Assembly (NCBI GenBank): GCA_913055925.1
Contig: CAJXLH010000011.1
Location: forward strand, 1 to 21,419
Source of the DNA: an uncultured Maritalea sp.
GTDB lineage: Bacteria; Pseudomonadota; Alphaproteobacteria; Rhizobiales; Devosiaceae
Length of the DNA stretch: 21,419 bases
Direction of reading: 5' to 3'
The notes beneath the pieces are model-generated. The model searched no databases, had not been told where the DNA came from, and saw nothing but the letters and a program-made list of their open reading frames with translations. Position numbers and translations under genes: made by a program. This document shows, piece after piece, positions 7,235 through 13,487 of the stretch; the stretch's first letter is position 1, and each line of letters opens with the position of its first letter.

Positions 7235-7786
7235 TCAGCTGATCAGCGCGTGTTCTTGGCAAATTTGCTCAGTTTCAAACTTTGCCAACCCAACTGACAA
7301 TAAGCGGCAGTATGGCCGCCCATCCTGAGTTGAATGGTGCTTACAGCTTTTGCAAATACCGAAGGTTTTGCCTCCGTTATTCCTCAATGTCATATGCAAC
7401 ATATTATTTAACAAACTTGCAATATGCGAAGCTTCCTTTTTATCTAATTGAACAATCGAATCTGCCAGCGGCGCCTTGCTTCCCAATACCGGCAGCGCCT
7501 TTTCAGTAACGTCATAGCGCACAGACCGCTTATCTTCAGCCGACCGCACCTGCTGCACCAAGCCTTTGTTCGACAACGCTTTTAGGGTCTGCGAAGTGGT
7601 GCCTCTGGTCGCACCCAAATAGTCAGCCACGTGAGAAGGCGCGCGCGAAAATTTATTCGCCTGCGACAAATATTCCAACGCCGCCATTTGAGCCGGGTTG
7701 AGGTCATTTTCCCACGCTTTTGCCTGATTAAGCCGCACAAGGCGCTCTAACAGAAACTCGATTCGAGTATATTCACCATTTTTCAT
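7235..7786 (-). CDS. MarR-family regulator with C-terminal cysteine cluster
   Basis: This 183-residue DNA-binding protein has a winged helix at about 30-95: recognition-helix region SHVADYLGATRGTTSQTLKAL (written in part) and wing with AEDKRSVRYDVT, where the Asp-x-Arg-Ser pattern is typical of MarR. After the dimerisation helices comes an added tail with C145-x2-C148, His150-His151, C160 and C176-x2-H179. This layout suggests a bound metal or iron-sulfur cluster as the sensing device (inference). The start is ATG 7786; a TTG two codons earlier is in frame. There is no ribosome site, and the predicted promoter at 7793-7821 would put the transcription start almost on the ATG, so the mRNA may be leaderless. 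It is followed by the MOSC gene and faces a secreted protein gene. Confidence 0.85.
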   Translation of the reverse strand: MKNGEYTRIEFLLERLVRLNQAKAWENDLNPAQMAALEYLSQANKFSRAPSHVADYLGATRGTTSQTLKALSNKGLVQQVRSAEDKRSVRYDVTEKALPVLGSKAPLADSIVQLDKKEASHIASLLNNMLHMTLRNNGGKTFGICKSCKHHSTQDGRPYCRLLSVGLAKFETEQICQEHALIS

Positions 7787-7792
7787 GTTCAA

Positions 7793-7821
7793 TTGATAGC
7801 GAATCGAAATTACTATTGCAA
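7793..7821 (-). promoter_or_regulatory. Promoter of the marR-MOSC operon
   Basis: The same TTGCAA (7816-7821, its own reverse complement) serves as the -35 on the minus strand, with TATCAA (7793-7798) as -10 after a 17-base spacer. The expected transcription start falls at about 7786, on the marR start codon. Confidence 0.55.
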
Positions 7822-7838
7822 TAGTTTCGACTCGCTAT
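7796..7838. promoter_or_regulatory. Long imperfect inverted repeat, probable MarR operator
   Basis: The left arm contains ATAGCGA, TCGAA and ACTATTG; the right arm is its reverse complement with one substitution and a three-base gap. The core ACTATTGCAATAGT (7812-7825) is a perfect 14-bp palindrome. The repeat covers both divergent promoters, so binding by the adjacent MarR protein would shut off both directions at once. Identity of the binding protein is inferred from position. Confidence 0.75.
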
Positions 7839-7844
7839 TATAAA
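7816..7844 (+). promoter_or_regulatory. Promoter of the secreted-protein gene
   Basis: TTGCAA (7816-7821) and TATAAA (7839-7844) are separated by exactly 17 bases, a near-consensus sigma-70 type promoter. It lies inside the long inverted repeat and directly upstream of the gene that starts at 7871. Confidence 0.7.
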
Positions 7845-7870
7845 CACTCTCCATTGAAAAGGAGATGAAA

Positions 7871-8623
7871 ATGAAATACGCATTTTTAACATCAACACTT
7901 GTTTTGGGACTTAGCGTGGGCGCTGGGCAGGCCGATGGTGGCCATGCACATCAAATGCATGACGCTGTAAAATCCGCGTCTGACGGCAAAATCGAAGCCT
8001 CATTCGACATTTTGGCTGCGCATGTGCATCAAGATGGAAATTTGGTGACATTCCATATGTCGACAAATGGCACGGCTGGGGCAACTAAACCGGAGCCGGT
8101 TGGCGACCTAGCAGGTGCGCCAGTTTACGCCTATGTGTGGCCAACATCGCTTGACCCATCGGCTGTTGGCTTTGAAGCCAAAAGTGGCATTTTGGCGCTC
8201 GCGGCCACAAGCCATCCCGACTTTGACGACACACCGCTTTATGACGAGAATAATGATGGTGATCGCGGAAATGATGGCGACCTGTGGCATAGCCACTGGG
8301 TCGTTTTGGCGCCAACAGAGGCATGTGGTCCTGGTGCCTTAGCCGTCCGTGATATTGCCGAAGGCACATCGCCGAAGTTACCACTCACTTGGCCTGGTTT
8401 GCCATTGTTTATCGATAGCCCGGGCTACACACCAGTGTTTGACGGTGAAGAAGTGGCCATCACCGTGCCGTTTGCGAGCGACGTTAAAATTGCGGGCACA
8501 AAATATGATGGTGTGACCTCAGCGCTTAAAGTCAACGCGAATATTCACGCCCCGCTTTTGTGCGTCACCGATGTGTTCGACGTGGCTTCTGGCGATCTTA
8601 GCCTTCCTGGTGAAGTGAAGTAA
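7871..8623 (+). CDS. Secreted protein of unknown function, His- and Asp-rich
   Basis: I do not recognise this 250-residue protein. It has a signal peptide (MKYAFLTSTLVLGLSVGAGQA, cleavage near residue 21), so it is periplasmic or secreted. The mature N-terminus carries a histidine-rich stretch (HAHQMH, about 25-30), a possible metal ligand. A central acidic loop, DENNDGDRGNDGD, resembles a calcium-binding loop and is followed by LWHSHW. Two cysteines late in the chain (in EACGPG and LLCVTD) could form a disulfide. The start is ATG 7871, six bases after GGAG at 7861-7864; the ATG at 7865 directly abuts that ribosome site and is unlikely. Being divergent from, and sharing an operator with, the cysteine-cluster MarR suggests it responds to the same signal. 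Confidence 0.75.
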   Translation: MKYAFLTSTLVLGLSVGAGQADGGHAHQMHDAVKSASDGKIEASFDILAAHVHQDGNLVTFHMSTNGTAGATKPEPVGDLAGAPVYAYVWPTSLDPSAVGFEAKSGILALAATSHPDFDDTPLYDENNDGDRGNDGDLWHSHWVVLAPTEACGPGALAVRDIAEGTSPKLPLTWPGLPLFIDSPGYTPVFDGEEVAITVPFASDVKIAGTKYDGVTSALKVNANIHAPLLCVTDVFDVASGDLSLPGEVK

Positions 8624-8630
8624 TTTTGAC

Positions 8631-8651
8631 GGTCCCAGAAATTCTGGGGCC
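8631..8651 (+). other. Hairpin between the secreted protein and the small gene
   Basis: GGTCCCAG and CTGGGGCC flank AAATT, giving an 8-bp stem (one G-T pair) just after the 8623 stop. No T run follows, so it may only slow or process the transcript. The gene at 8673 could therefore share the upstream promoter. Confidence 0.4.
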
Positions 8652-8672
8652 GCCCCTCACCCGGAGGCACAA

Positions 8673-8906
8673 ATGAGTGACAATTGGCTTGAAAGCCTAA
8701 TTACCAATACGCCGGAAGATGGTTACGCAATGGCGATCAAACTATCGCGCATGGCGGTGAAACTCACCCAACCCAATGCAGACAAGCGTGAAGAGCTGCG
8801 CAGCGTTTATGAACGCGATGCCGATGCGCTGATTGCTGTTTCGCAAGTGGTTGCGACGCATTTTCAAACAATCGCGAAAGCAAACAATTATTGGCGTCAG
8901 AGATAG
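8673..8906 (+). CDS. Small helical protein of unknown function
   Basis: This 77-residue protein is not recognised. It has no signal peptide or membrane segment. The composition (many Ala, Glu, Lys, few Gly; one Pro in the first third and one before KREELRSVYERDADALI) predicts mostly alpha helix and a cytoplasmic location. An ideal ribosome site (GGAGG six bases before ATG) supports real translation and makes the start clear. It lies 49 bases after the secreted-protein gene on the same strand and 107 bases before the helicase gene, which has its own predicted promoter. It could be a third member of the 7871 transcription unit. Confidence 0.6.
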   Translation: MSDNWLESLITNTPEDGYAMAIKLSRMAVKLTQPNADKREELRSVYERDADALIAVSQVVATHFQTIAKANNYWRQR

Positions 8907-8952
8907 CCCCCTTTTGCCACCCACGGCCAAACAATCTCTTATGCCAATAAGG

Positions 8953-8981
8953 TTGGCTCGAATCTTTTCGCTCACTATGAT
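8953..8981 (+). promoter_or_regulatory. Predicted promoter of the helicase gene
   Basis: TTGGCT (8953-8958) as -35 and TATGAT (8976-8981) as -10 are spaced by 17 bases. The -10 differs from consensus at one position; the -35 matches only in TTG. The -35 lies in the left arm of the 12-bp inverted repeat. Confidence 0.5.
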
Positions 8982-9009
8982 GAAAATTCATATTTCGGAT
9001 TCGAGCCAA
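8953..9009. repeat. 12-bp perfect inverted repeat around the helicase promoter
   Basis: TTGGCTCGAATC (8953-8964) and GATTCGAGCCAA (8998-9009) are perfect reverse complements, 33 bases apart. The left arm covers the -35, and the right arm ends four bases before the helicase ATG. It could be two operator half-sites for a looping repressor, or an mRNA hairpin only if transcription starts farther upstream. Confidence 0.8.
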
Positions 9010-9013
9010 TTTC

Positions 9014-10108
9014 ATGCAATGGTCACCGCAACAAGACGAGGCCTTAAAGGCCGTCGACGCTTGGCTAAATGATAAAAACGCACCGCAGGTATTCCGCCTT
9101 TTTGGATGGGCAGGAACGGGCAAATCGACCCTTGCCGTCCACCTTGCGCAAAGCGTTGGTAGTGTGGTGTTCGCTGCATTTACGGGCAAAGCTGCCCTAG
9201 TTATGCGGCGACGCGGTTGCGAAGGCGCTTCAACCATTCATAGCCTCATTTACAAATTTGTTGATGACAAACAGGGCACCCCGCAATTCAAACTCGACGA
9301 TGATAGCGATGCGATGGACGCCGAGTTGATTGTGATCGATGAAGTATCGATGGTGGGCCAACAATTGGCAGAGGATTTATTGTCGTTTGGCACAAAAATT
9401 CTGGTCCTTGGCGACCCGTTTCAACTACCGCCGATTAACGACACCGGTTATTTCACCCAAGCCGAACCTGACTTCATGCTAACAGAAATTCACCGTCAGG
9501 CTGCGGACAACCCAATCGTTCGCCTTTCCATGGATATTCGCGAAAATGGTCGACTTGATTATGGTGAGTTTGGCGAATCCAAAGTGGTGCGCAAGCGCGA
9601 TGTGGACCGAGACCAAGTGCTGCTGGCCGATCAAATTTTGTGCGGCACAAACGCCACGCGCATCTCATACAATGATCGCGTGCGCGAGTTGAAAAACTTG
9701 CCGCCACAAGAGCCTGTGGTCGGCGACAAGCTGATTTGCCTCAGAAACAACCATCAAAAACAACTGCTAAACGGCCAACTTTGGATCGCAGAAGACGTTG
9801 TTTACAAAGGGCTTGGCGTGTTGGACATGGTTTTGAACCCTGATGATGCAGGCGACCGGACCAACCGCGCCAACATCACCACCCACGAGAAGTTTTTCCA
9901 CGGTAAAGAGGAAGAGCTTGGCTGGGGAGAACGCAAAAAGTTTGACGAGTTTTATTTCGGCTACGCCCTCACCGTGCACAAAGCGCAAGGCAGCCAGTGG
10001 GACAATGTCTATTTGTTTGACGAAAGCTGGGCCTTCCGCGAAGACCGCGCCCGCCATCTCTACACAGCCGTCACCCGCGCCGCAGAGCGGATAACAGTGG
10101 TGCGTTAG
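9014..10108 (+). CDS. RecD-like ATP-dependent DNA helicase (superfamily 1)
   Basis: This 364-residue cytoplasmic protein is a stand-alone SF1 helicase core of the RecD2/Dda type, with no added N-terminal domain. Motifs in order: SPQQDEAL at the start (Q-motif-like), Walker A GWAGTGKST (31-39), TGKAA (57-61), Walker B VIDEVSM (107-113), GDPFQLPP (133-140), EIHRQ (158-162), then TVHKAQGSQWD (320-330) and YTAVTRA (350-356), which are motifs V and VI. It should move along single-stranded DNA using ATP. RecD2 proteins are twice this length; this small form resembles phage Dda and many small RecD-like proteins of bacteria. No ribosome site is evident before ATG 9014. Its stop codon overlaps that of the converging beta-glucosidase gene by four bases. 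Confidence 0.85.
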   Translation: MQWSPQQDEALKAVDAWLNDKNAPQVFRLFGWAGTGKSTLAVHLAQSVGSVVFAAFTGKAALVMRRRGCEGASTIHSLIYKFVDDKQGTPQFKLDDDSDAMDAELIVIDEVSMVGQQLAEDLLSFGTKILVLGDPFQLPPINDTGYFTQAEPDFMLTEIHRQAADNPIVRLSMDIRENGRLDYGEFGESKVVRKRDVDRDQVLLADQILCGTNATRISYNDRVRELKNLPPQEPVVGDKLICLRNNHQKQLLNGQLWIAEDVVYKGLGVLDMVLNPDDAGDRTNRANITTHEKFFHGKEEELGWGERKKFDEFYFGYALTVHKAQGSQWDNVYLFDESWAFREDRARHLYTAVTRAAERITVVR

Positions 10109-11412
10109 CCCTTCAACAATTCCTGAAACGCGCGGTAGGATGATTTTGGCGTGCGTTTTTGCGTGTCGTAATCCACATGAACGATGCCAAACCGTTTGTC
10201 GTAGCCTTCTGCCCACTCGTAATTGTCGAGCAGTGACCAGGCGAAATATCCTCTTAGATCAACGCCTTCACGCTTCGCTTGCAGTGCAGCCTTGTAATGC
10301 TGGTCGTAATACTTGATACGCAGTTGGTCGTCGAACTGGTCAGCGTCAGCGAGACCGTTTTCGGTGACGTAGAGCGGCAAGTCTGTATATTCGCTCGCGA
10401 CGCGTTTCAGCAACTTGGTTAGGCCGTCAGGATAGATTTCCCAACCCAAATCTGTCTTCTCTAGCGGGCCCGGCACGGGCGCAATTTTGAAGTTTGGCAC
10501 TGTTTCATCATGCTTGAAATGGGTGCGGGTGTAATAATTGATGCCGAGCCAATCCAACTCGCCTCCGATGAGCGCCATATCGTTTTGATAGTCATCGGGC
10601 ATGTAGGGTTTCAGAACATCAATCACATTTTGCGGGTAGCTTTGTTTAAAGATGCCGCCCAAGAACCACTTGTTGAAAATGCTATCCCACATGTCGGCCG
10701 CGGCGATGTCTTCTGTGCTGTCGGAGGCAGGCTTTGTGTATTCGAGGTTCAACACGATACCCAAATTATCCGCGCCCATTTGGCGTAGGCGAGCAACCGC
10801 CTCACCATGCGCCAACAAAATATGATGCATAGACCGTGCCGCAGCGCGAAGGTCGCGATAACCGGGCGCATGAACGCCCAGATAATGCGAGAGAAACGAC
10901 GCGCACCAAGGCTCATTGATGGTGGCGATTTTCTCCAAGCGGTCGCCATATTTTTGGTAGACCAACGCGGCGTAATCGGCGAACCACTCCGTCACACCGC
11001 GGTTTAGCCAGCCCCCCTGATCTTGCAACGTGGACGGTAAATCCCAGTGGTAAAGCGTCCCAAAAGGCTTGAGGTCTCGTTCTAACATGCCATCGATCAG
11101 ACGGTCGTAAAAATCGATCCCCTCTTGATTGAGCACGCCTGTGCCTTGGGGCAAGATGCGTGGCCAAGCGAAGGAAAAACGGTAGGCGTCAAAACCGGCA
11201 TCTTTGAGCAAGTCGAGATCTTCAGGCCAACGATTGTAGTGATCACACGCAATCTCACCTGTTTCTTGGCGCACCACATTGTTGCCGGTTGCGGCGAAAC
11301 TATCCCAAATCGACATGCCGCGCCCTGCGCCCTGCCCACCTTCGACTTGATAGGCTGCGGTGGCTGCGCCAAAGGTGAATTCACCAAAGTCTTCTTTTTT
11401 GAACGTGAACAT
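10105..11412 (-). CDS. Beta-glucosidase, glycoside hydrolase family 1
   Basis: This 435-residue enzyme cleaves terminal beta-glucosyl (or beta-galactosyl) residues from short sugars with retention of configuration. Family 1 signatures are all present: FTFGAATAAYQVEG at the N-terminus, IWDSFA, the catalytic acid/base in TINEPW (Glu167), the NYYTR motif, the nucleophile in YVTENG (Glu351), and the WSLLDNYEWAEGY block with FGIVHVDYDT near the end. Full length for the family, no signal peptide, so it acts on imported sugar in the cytoplasm. Start ATG 11412 is preceded by GGGGGCC, a weak ribosome site. It has its own operator and promoter (11474-11502) that differ from those of aglE, so its substrate is not necessarily brought in by AglEFG. 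Confidence 0.93.
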   Translation of the reverse strand: MFTFKKEDFGEFTFGAATAAYQVEGGQGAGRGMSIWDSFAATGNNVVRQETGEIACDHYNRWPEDLDLLKDAGFDAYRFSFAWPRILPQGTGVLNQEGIDFYDRLIDGMLERDLKPFGTLYHWDLPSTLQDQGGWLNRGVTEWFADYAALVYQKYGDRLEKIATINEPWCASFLSHYLGVHAPGYRDLRAAARSMHHILLAHGEAVARLRQMGADNLGIVLNLEYTKPASDSTEDIAAADMWDSIFNKWFLGGIFKQSYPQNVIDVLKPYMPDDYQNDMALIGGELDWLGINYYTRTHFKHDETVPNFKIAPVPGPLEKTDLGWEIYPDGLTKLLKRVASEYTDLPLYVTENGLADADQFDDQLRIKYYDQHYKAALQAKREGVDLRGYFAWSLLDNYEWAEGYDKRFGIVHVDYDTQKRTPKSSYRAFQELLKG

Positions 11413-11442
11413 GTGGCCCCCAATCCGCCGCTAGCAAATTTT

Positions 11443-11459
11443 GAGTTCAATCTGAACTC
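11443..11459 (-). promoter_or_regulatory. Inverted repeat in the beta-glucosidase leader
   Basis: GAGTTCA and TGAACTC flank ATC, a perfect 7-bp inverted repeat between the predicted promoter and the start codon. It may be a small hairpin in the mRNA leader or a second protein-binding site. Confidence 0.4.
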
Positions 11460-11473
11460 CTTTTGGACCTCGA

Positions 11474-11502
11474 TATGTAATCGATTACATTTATTTGTGC
11501 AA
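11474..11502 (-). promoter_or_regulatory. Promoter with LacI-type operator for the beta-glucosidase gene
   Basis: A perfect 16-bp palindrome ATGTAATCGATTACAT (11475-11490) with central CG lies over the spacer and -10 of a predicted minus-strand promoter (TTGCAC at 11497-11502, 17-base spacer, TACATA at 11474-11479). This is the layout of a LacI-family repressed sugar gene. No such regulator is encoded in the window. Confidence 0.65.
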
Positions 11503-11547
11503 GTAGAAAATTGTTACGCACTCAGAAAGGCGGATATTTGATGAATG

Positions 11548-12606
11548 CTAGTTTATCGCTTCCGCAACATTCAAGTAAGCCTTCGCCTCATCGCTTTCCG
11601 GCGCGGTGGCCACAATGGGTGTGCCAGCGTCTGAGCGTTCGCGAATGTCCATATGTAGGGGGATGCCGCCTAGGAACTTGACGCCAACTTGTTTGGCGGC
11701 CTCTTCAGCCCCACCAGTGCCGAAAATATCGGACCGTTCACCGCATGACGGGCAAAGGAAATAGCTCATATTTTCGACAATGCCGAGAATAGGCACATTT
11801 GTGCGCTTGAACATGTCGATGGCTTTTTTCGCATCGATGAGGGCAAAATCTTGCGGCGTAGACACAACAATGGCGCCAGTTAACGGCACTGTTTGCACAA
11901 GTGAGATGTGCACATCGCCGGTGCCGGGCGGTAAATCGATCACTAGTGTATCAATTTCGCCCCAATCGGTTTCGCGCACCAACTGGCGGAGCGCCGAGGT
12001 TGCCATTGGTCCGCGCCAAACAACAGCTTGATCGCCCTCAAGCATAGAGCCGATAGACATAACCTTCATGCCATAGGCTTCGTTCGGCGTGAAAATACCA
12101 TCGTCGCGCATGGCTGGTTTGCCCTCGATGCCTAGCAGTTTGGGCATGGACGGACCGTAAATATCTGCATCCAAAATCGCGACTTTTTGCCCTTGCGCCT
12201 GCAACGCCAAAGCAAAGTTGACTGATGTCGTCGATTTGCCGACCCCGCCTTTGCCCGAAGCGATGGCAATGATGTTCTCCACCCCCTTCACTGGCTCTTT
12301 CGGCGGTGGTCCAGGCTGTCGTGGCTGCGCCGTATTTTGTGCTTTTTGGGCCTGCTGGCGATCTGATGTGATGGAGATCATCACCTTTTTGTCGCCAGCG
12401 ACCTTCGCGATTTCTTCTTCTGCGGCCTCTTTTACAGCGGCGAAGGAAGCTTCTAATCCTGGTGCAATTGTAATGGCGAACGCCACAGCGTTTGTGGTGA
12501 CGATAATGTCGCTTAAGCCCGCATAACTTGCCAGCGGCGCACCGCCGGGCAGTGACACATTTTGCAATGCATCACGGACTTTTTGTTCTAACGCTTTGTC
12601 GCTCAT
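11548..12606 (-). CDS. apbC: Mrp/ApbC iron-sulfur cluster carrier, P-loop ATPase
   Basis: This 352-residue cytoplasmic protein carries and hands over 4Fe-4S clusters. Residues 1-80 are the N-terminal MIP18-like (DUF59) domain, then a proline/glutamine-rich linker (85-106), then the P-loop domain: deviant Walker A GKGGVGKS (118-125), switch DADIYGPS (146-153), and Walker B VIDLPPGTGD (222-231). The cluster-binding pair C285-x2-C288 (CPSC) is intact, which separates ApbC/Mrp from related MinD-type ATPases. Length is typical. The transaldolase gene precedes it on the same strand with a 25-base gap, so they may be cotranscribed, although the functions are not obviously linked. The ribosome site is weak (GGGGGAA rather far from the ATG). 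Confidence 0.9.
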   Translation of the reverse strand: MSDKALEQKVRDALQNVSLPGGAPLASYAGLSDIIVTTNAVAFAITIAPGLEASFAAVKEAAEEEIAKVAGDKKVMISITSDRQQAQKAQNTAQPRQPGPPPKEPVKGVENIIAIASGKGGVGKSTTSVNFALALQAQGQKVAILDADIYGPSMPKLLGIEGKPAMRDDGIFTPNEAYGMKVMSIGSMLEGDQAVVWRGPMATSALRQLVRETDWGEIDTLVIDLPPGTGDVHISLVQTVPLTGAIVVSTPQDFALIDAKKAIDMFKRTNVPILGIVENMSYFLCPSCGERSDIFGTGGAEEAAKQVGVKFLGGIPLHMDIRERSDAGTPIVATAPESDEAKAYLNVAEAIN

Positions 12607-12631
12607 ATGACGTGCCGTTCCCCCAGTTCAA

Positions 12632-13285
12632 TTAAAGGATTTTTTGGCCTGTTGATGCCCAGTCTTTCACAAAGGCGGCAAGGCCTTTATCTGTCAGTGG
12701 GTGCTCAGCCAGTTTGCGGATAACCGCAGGCGGGATAGTTGCAACATCTGCACCAGCAATCGCGCTGTCTGACACGTGGTTCGCAGAACGGATAGACGCC
12801 GCAAGGATTTCTGTTTCAAAGCCGTAATTGTCATAGATGGTGCGGATGTCTTCGATCAGCTGCATGCCATCAAGGTTGATGTCGTCCAAGCGGCCAATAA
12901 AAGGCGAAATGTATGTTGCGCCAGCTTTCGCCGCGAGCAATGCTTGGTTTGCAGAGAAGCAAAGTGTGACGTTTGTCTTGATGCCTTTTTCTGCAAAGTA
13001 TTTACATGCCTTCAAACCGTCCATGGTCAATGGGAGTTTGATGACTACATTGTCCGCGATTTTGGCCAAGTGTTCACCTTCAGCCACCATGCCATCATAG
13101 TCTGTCGCAGCCACTTCAGCTGAAACTGGACCTTCGACGATTTCGCAAATTTCAGCGACAACTTCGAGAAAATCGCGACCAGACTTTGCAATCAAGCTAG
13201 GATTGGTGGTCACACCGTCCAAAAGGCCGGTTTCGTTAAGTTCTTTAATGTCTGCAACTTCTGCAGTGTCGACGAAAAATTTCAT
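12632..13285 (-). CDS. tal: Transaldolase, short (subfamily 3B/FSA-like) type
   Basis: This 217-residue cytoplasmic enzyme moves a three-carbon dihydroxyacetone unit between sugar phosphates in the non-oxidative pentose phosphate pathway. The family signatures are clear: [10 protein letters not shown] at the start, [10 protein letters not shown] (23-32), the Schiff-base lysine in VVIKLPLT (Lys83), [26 protein letters not shown] and the ILAASIRS strand. The short length is that of the TalC/FSA group, so it could act as a transaldolase or as fructose-6-phosphate aldolase; these cannot be told apart with certainty by eye. Start ATG 13285 has AGGTGAG ahead of it. It is first of a probable two-gene unit with apbC. 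Confidence 0.9.
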   Translation of the reverse strand: MKFFVDTAEVADIKELNETGLLDGVTTNPSLIAKSGRDFLEVVAEICEIVEGPVSAEVAATDYDGMVAEGEHLAKIADNVVIKLPLTMDGLKACKYFAEKGIKTNVTLCFSANQALLAAKAGATYISPFIGRLDDINLDGMQLIEDIRTIYDNYGFETEILAASIRSANHVSDSAIAGADVATIPPAVIRKLAEHPLTDKGLAAFVKDWASTGQKIL

Positions 13286-13332
13286 GTCTCACCTAATCGT
13301 GTTTCGCGCTAATTGACGTGCGGCCCTTGTCT

Positions 13333-13375
13333 CACAATTCACCCTGTTGCCGCAAGGCGCAATCAGGCAATTGTG
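13333..13375. other. Stem-loop upstream of the transaldolase gene
   Basis: Paired segments are CACAATT (13333-13339) with AATTGTG (13369-13375), CCTG (13343-13346) with CAGG (13364-13367), and TTGC with GCAA, around a loop that can close further as GCC-GCAA-GGC, a GNRA-type tetraloop. Small bulges lie between the segments. It sits in the 202-base gap between the divergent transaldolase and cysteine-rich genes, where no clear promoter could be picked. It may be a leader structure. Confidence 0.4.
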
Positions 13376-13487
13376 ACCGAGAACGAGGCGCAACATAATC
13401 GAGATTCAAAATTTTATCAAATGGTCAAATTTACTTGATTGCTTCGCCTGCAAAACATGGGATAGCAATGTCGCAAGGGGAGAAACG

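Noticed and set aside
8764..9237. 157-codon minus-strand open frame across the small gene and helicase start
   Set aside because: It is antisense to a gene with a strong ribosome site and to the helicase Walker A region; its translation looks random.
9014..10108. Helicase as a component of the restriction cassette
   Set aside because: It lies 4 kb away, on the opposite strand, and is separated by beta-glucosidase, apbC, transaldolase and the cysteine-rich gene.
9767..10216. 149-codon minus-strand open frame at the helicase end
   Set aside because: It is antisense to helicase motifs V and VI and overlaps the beta-glucosidase C-terminus in another frame.
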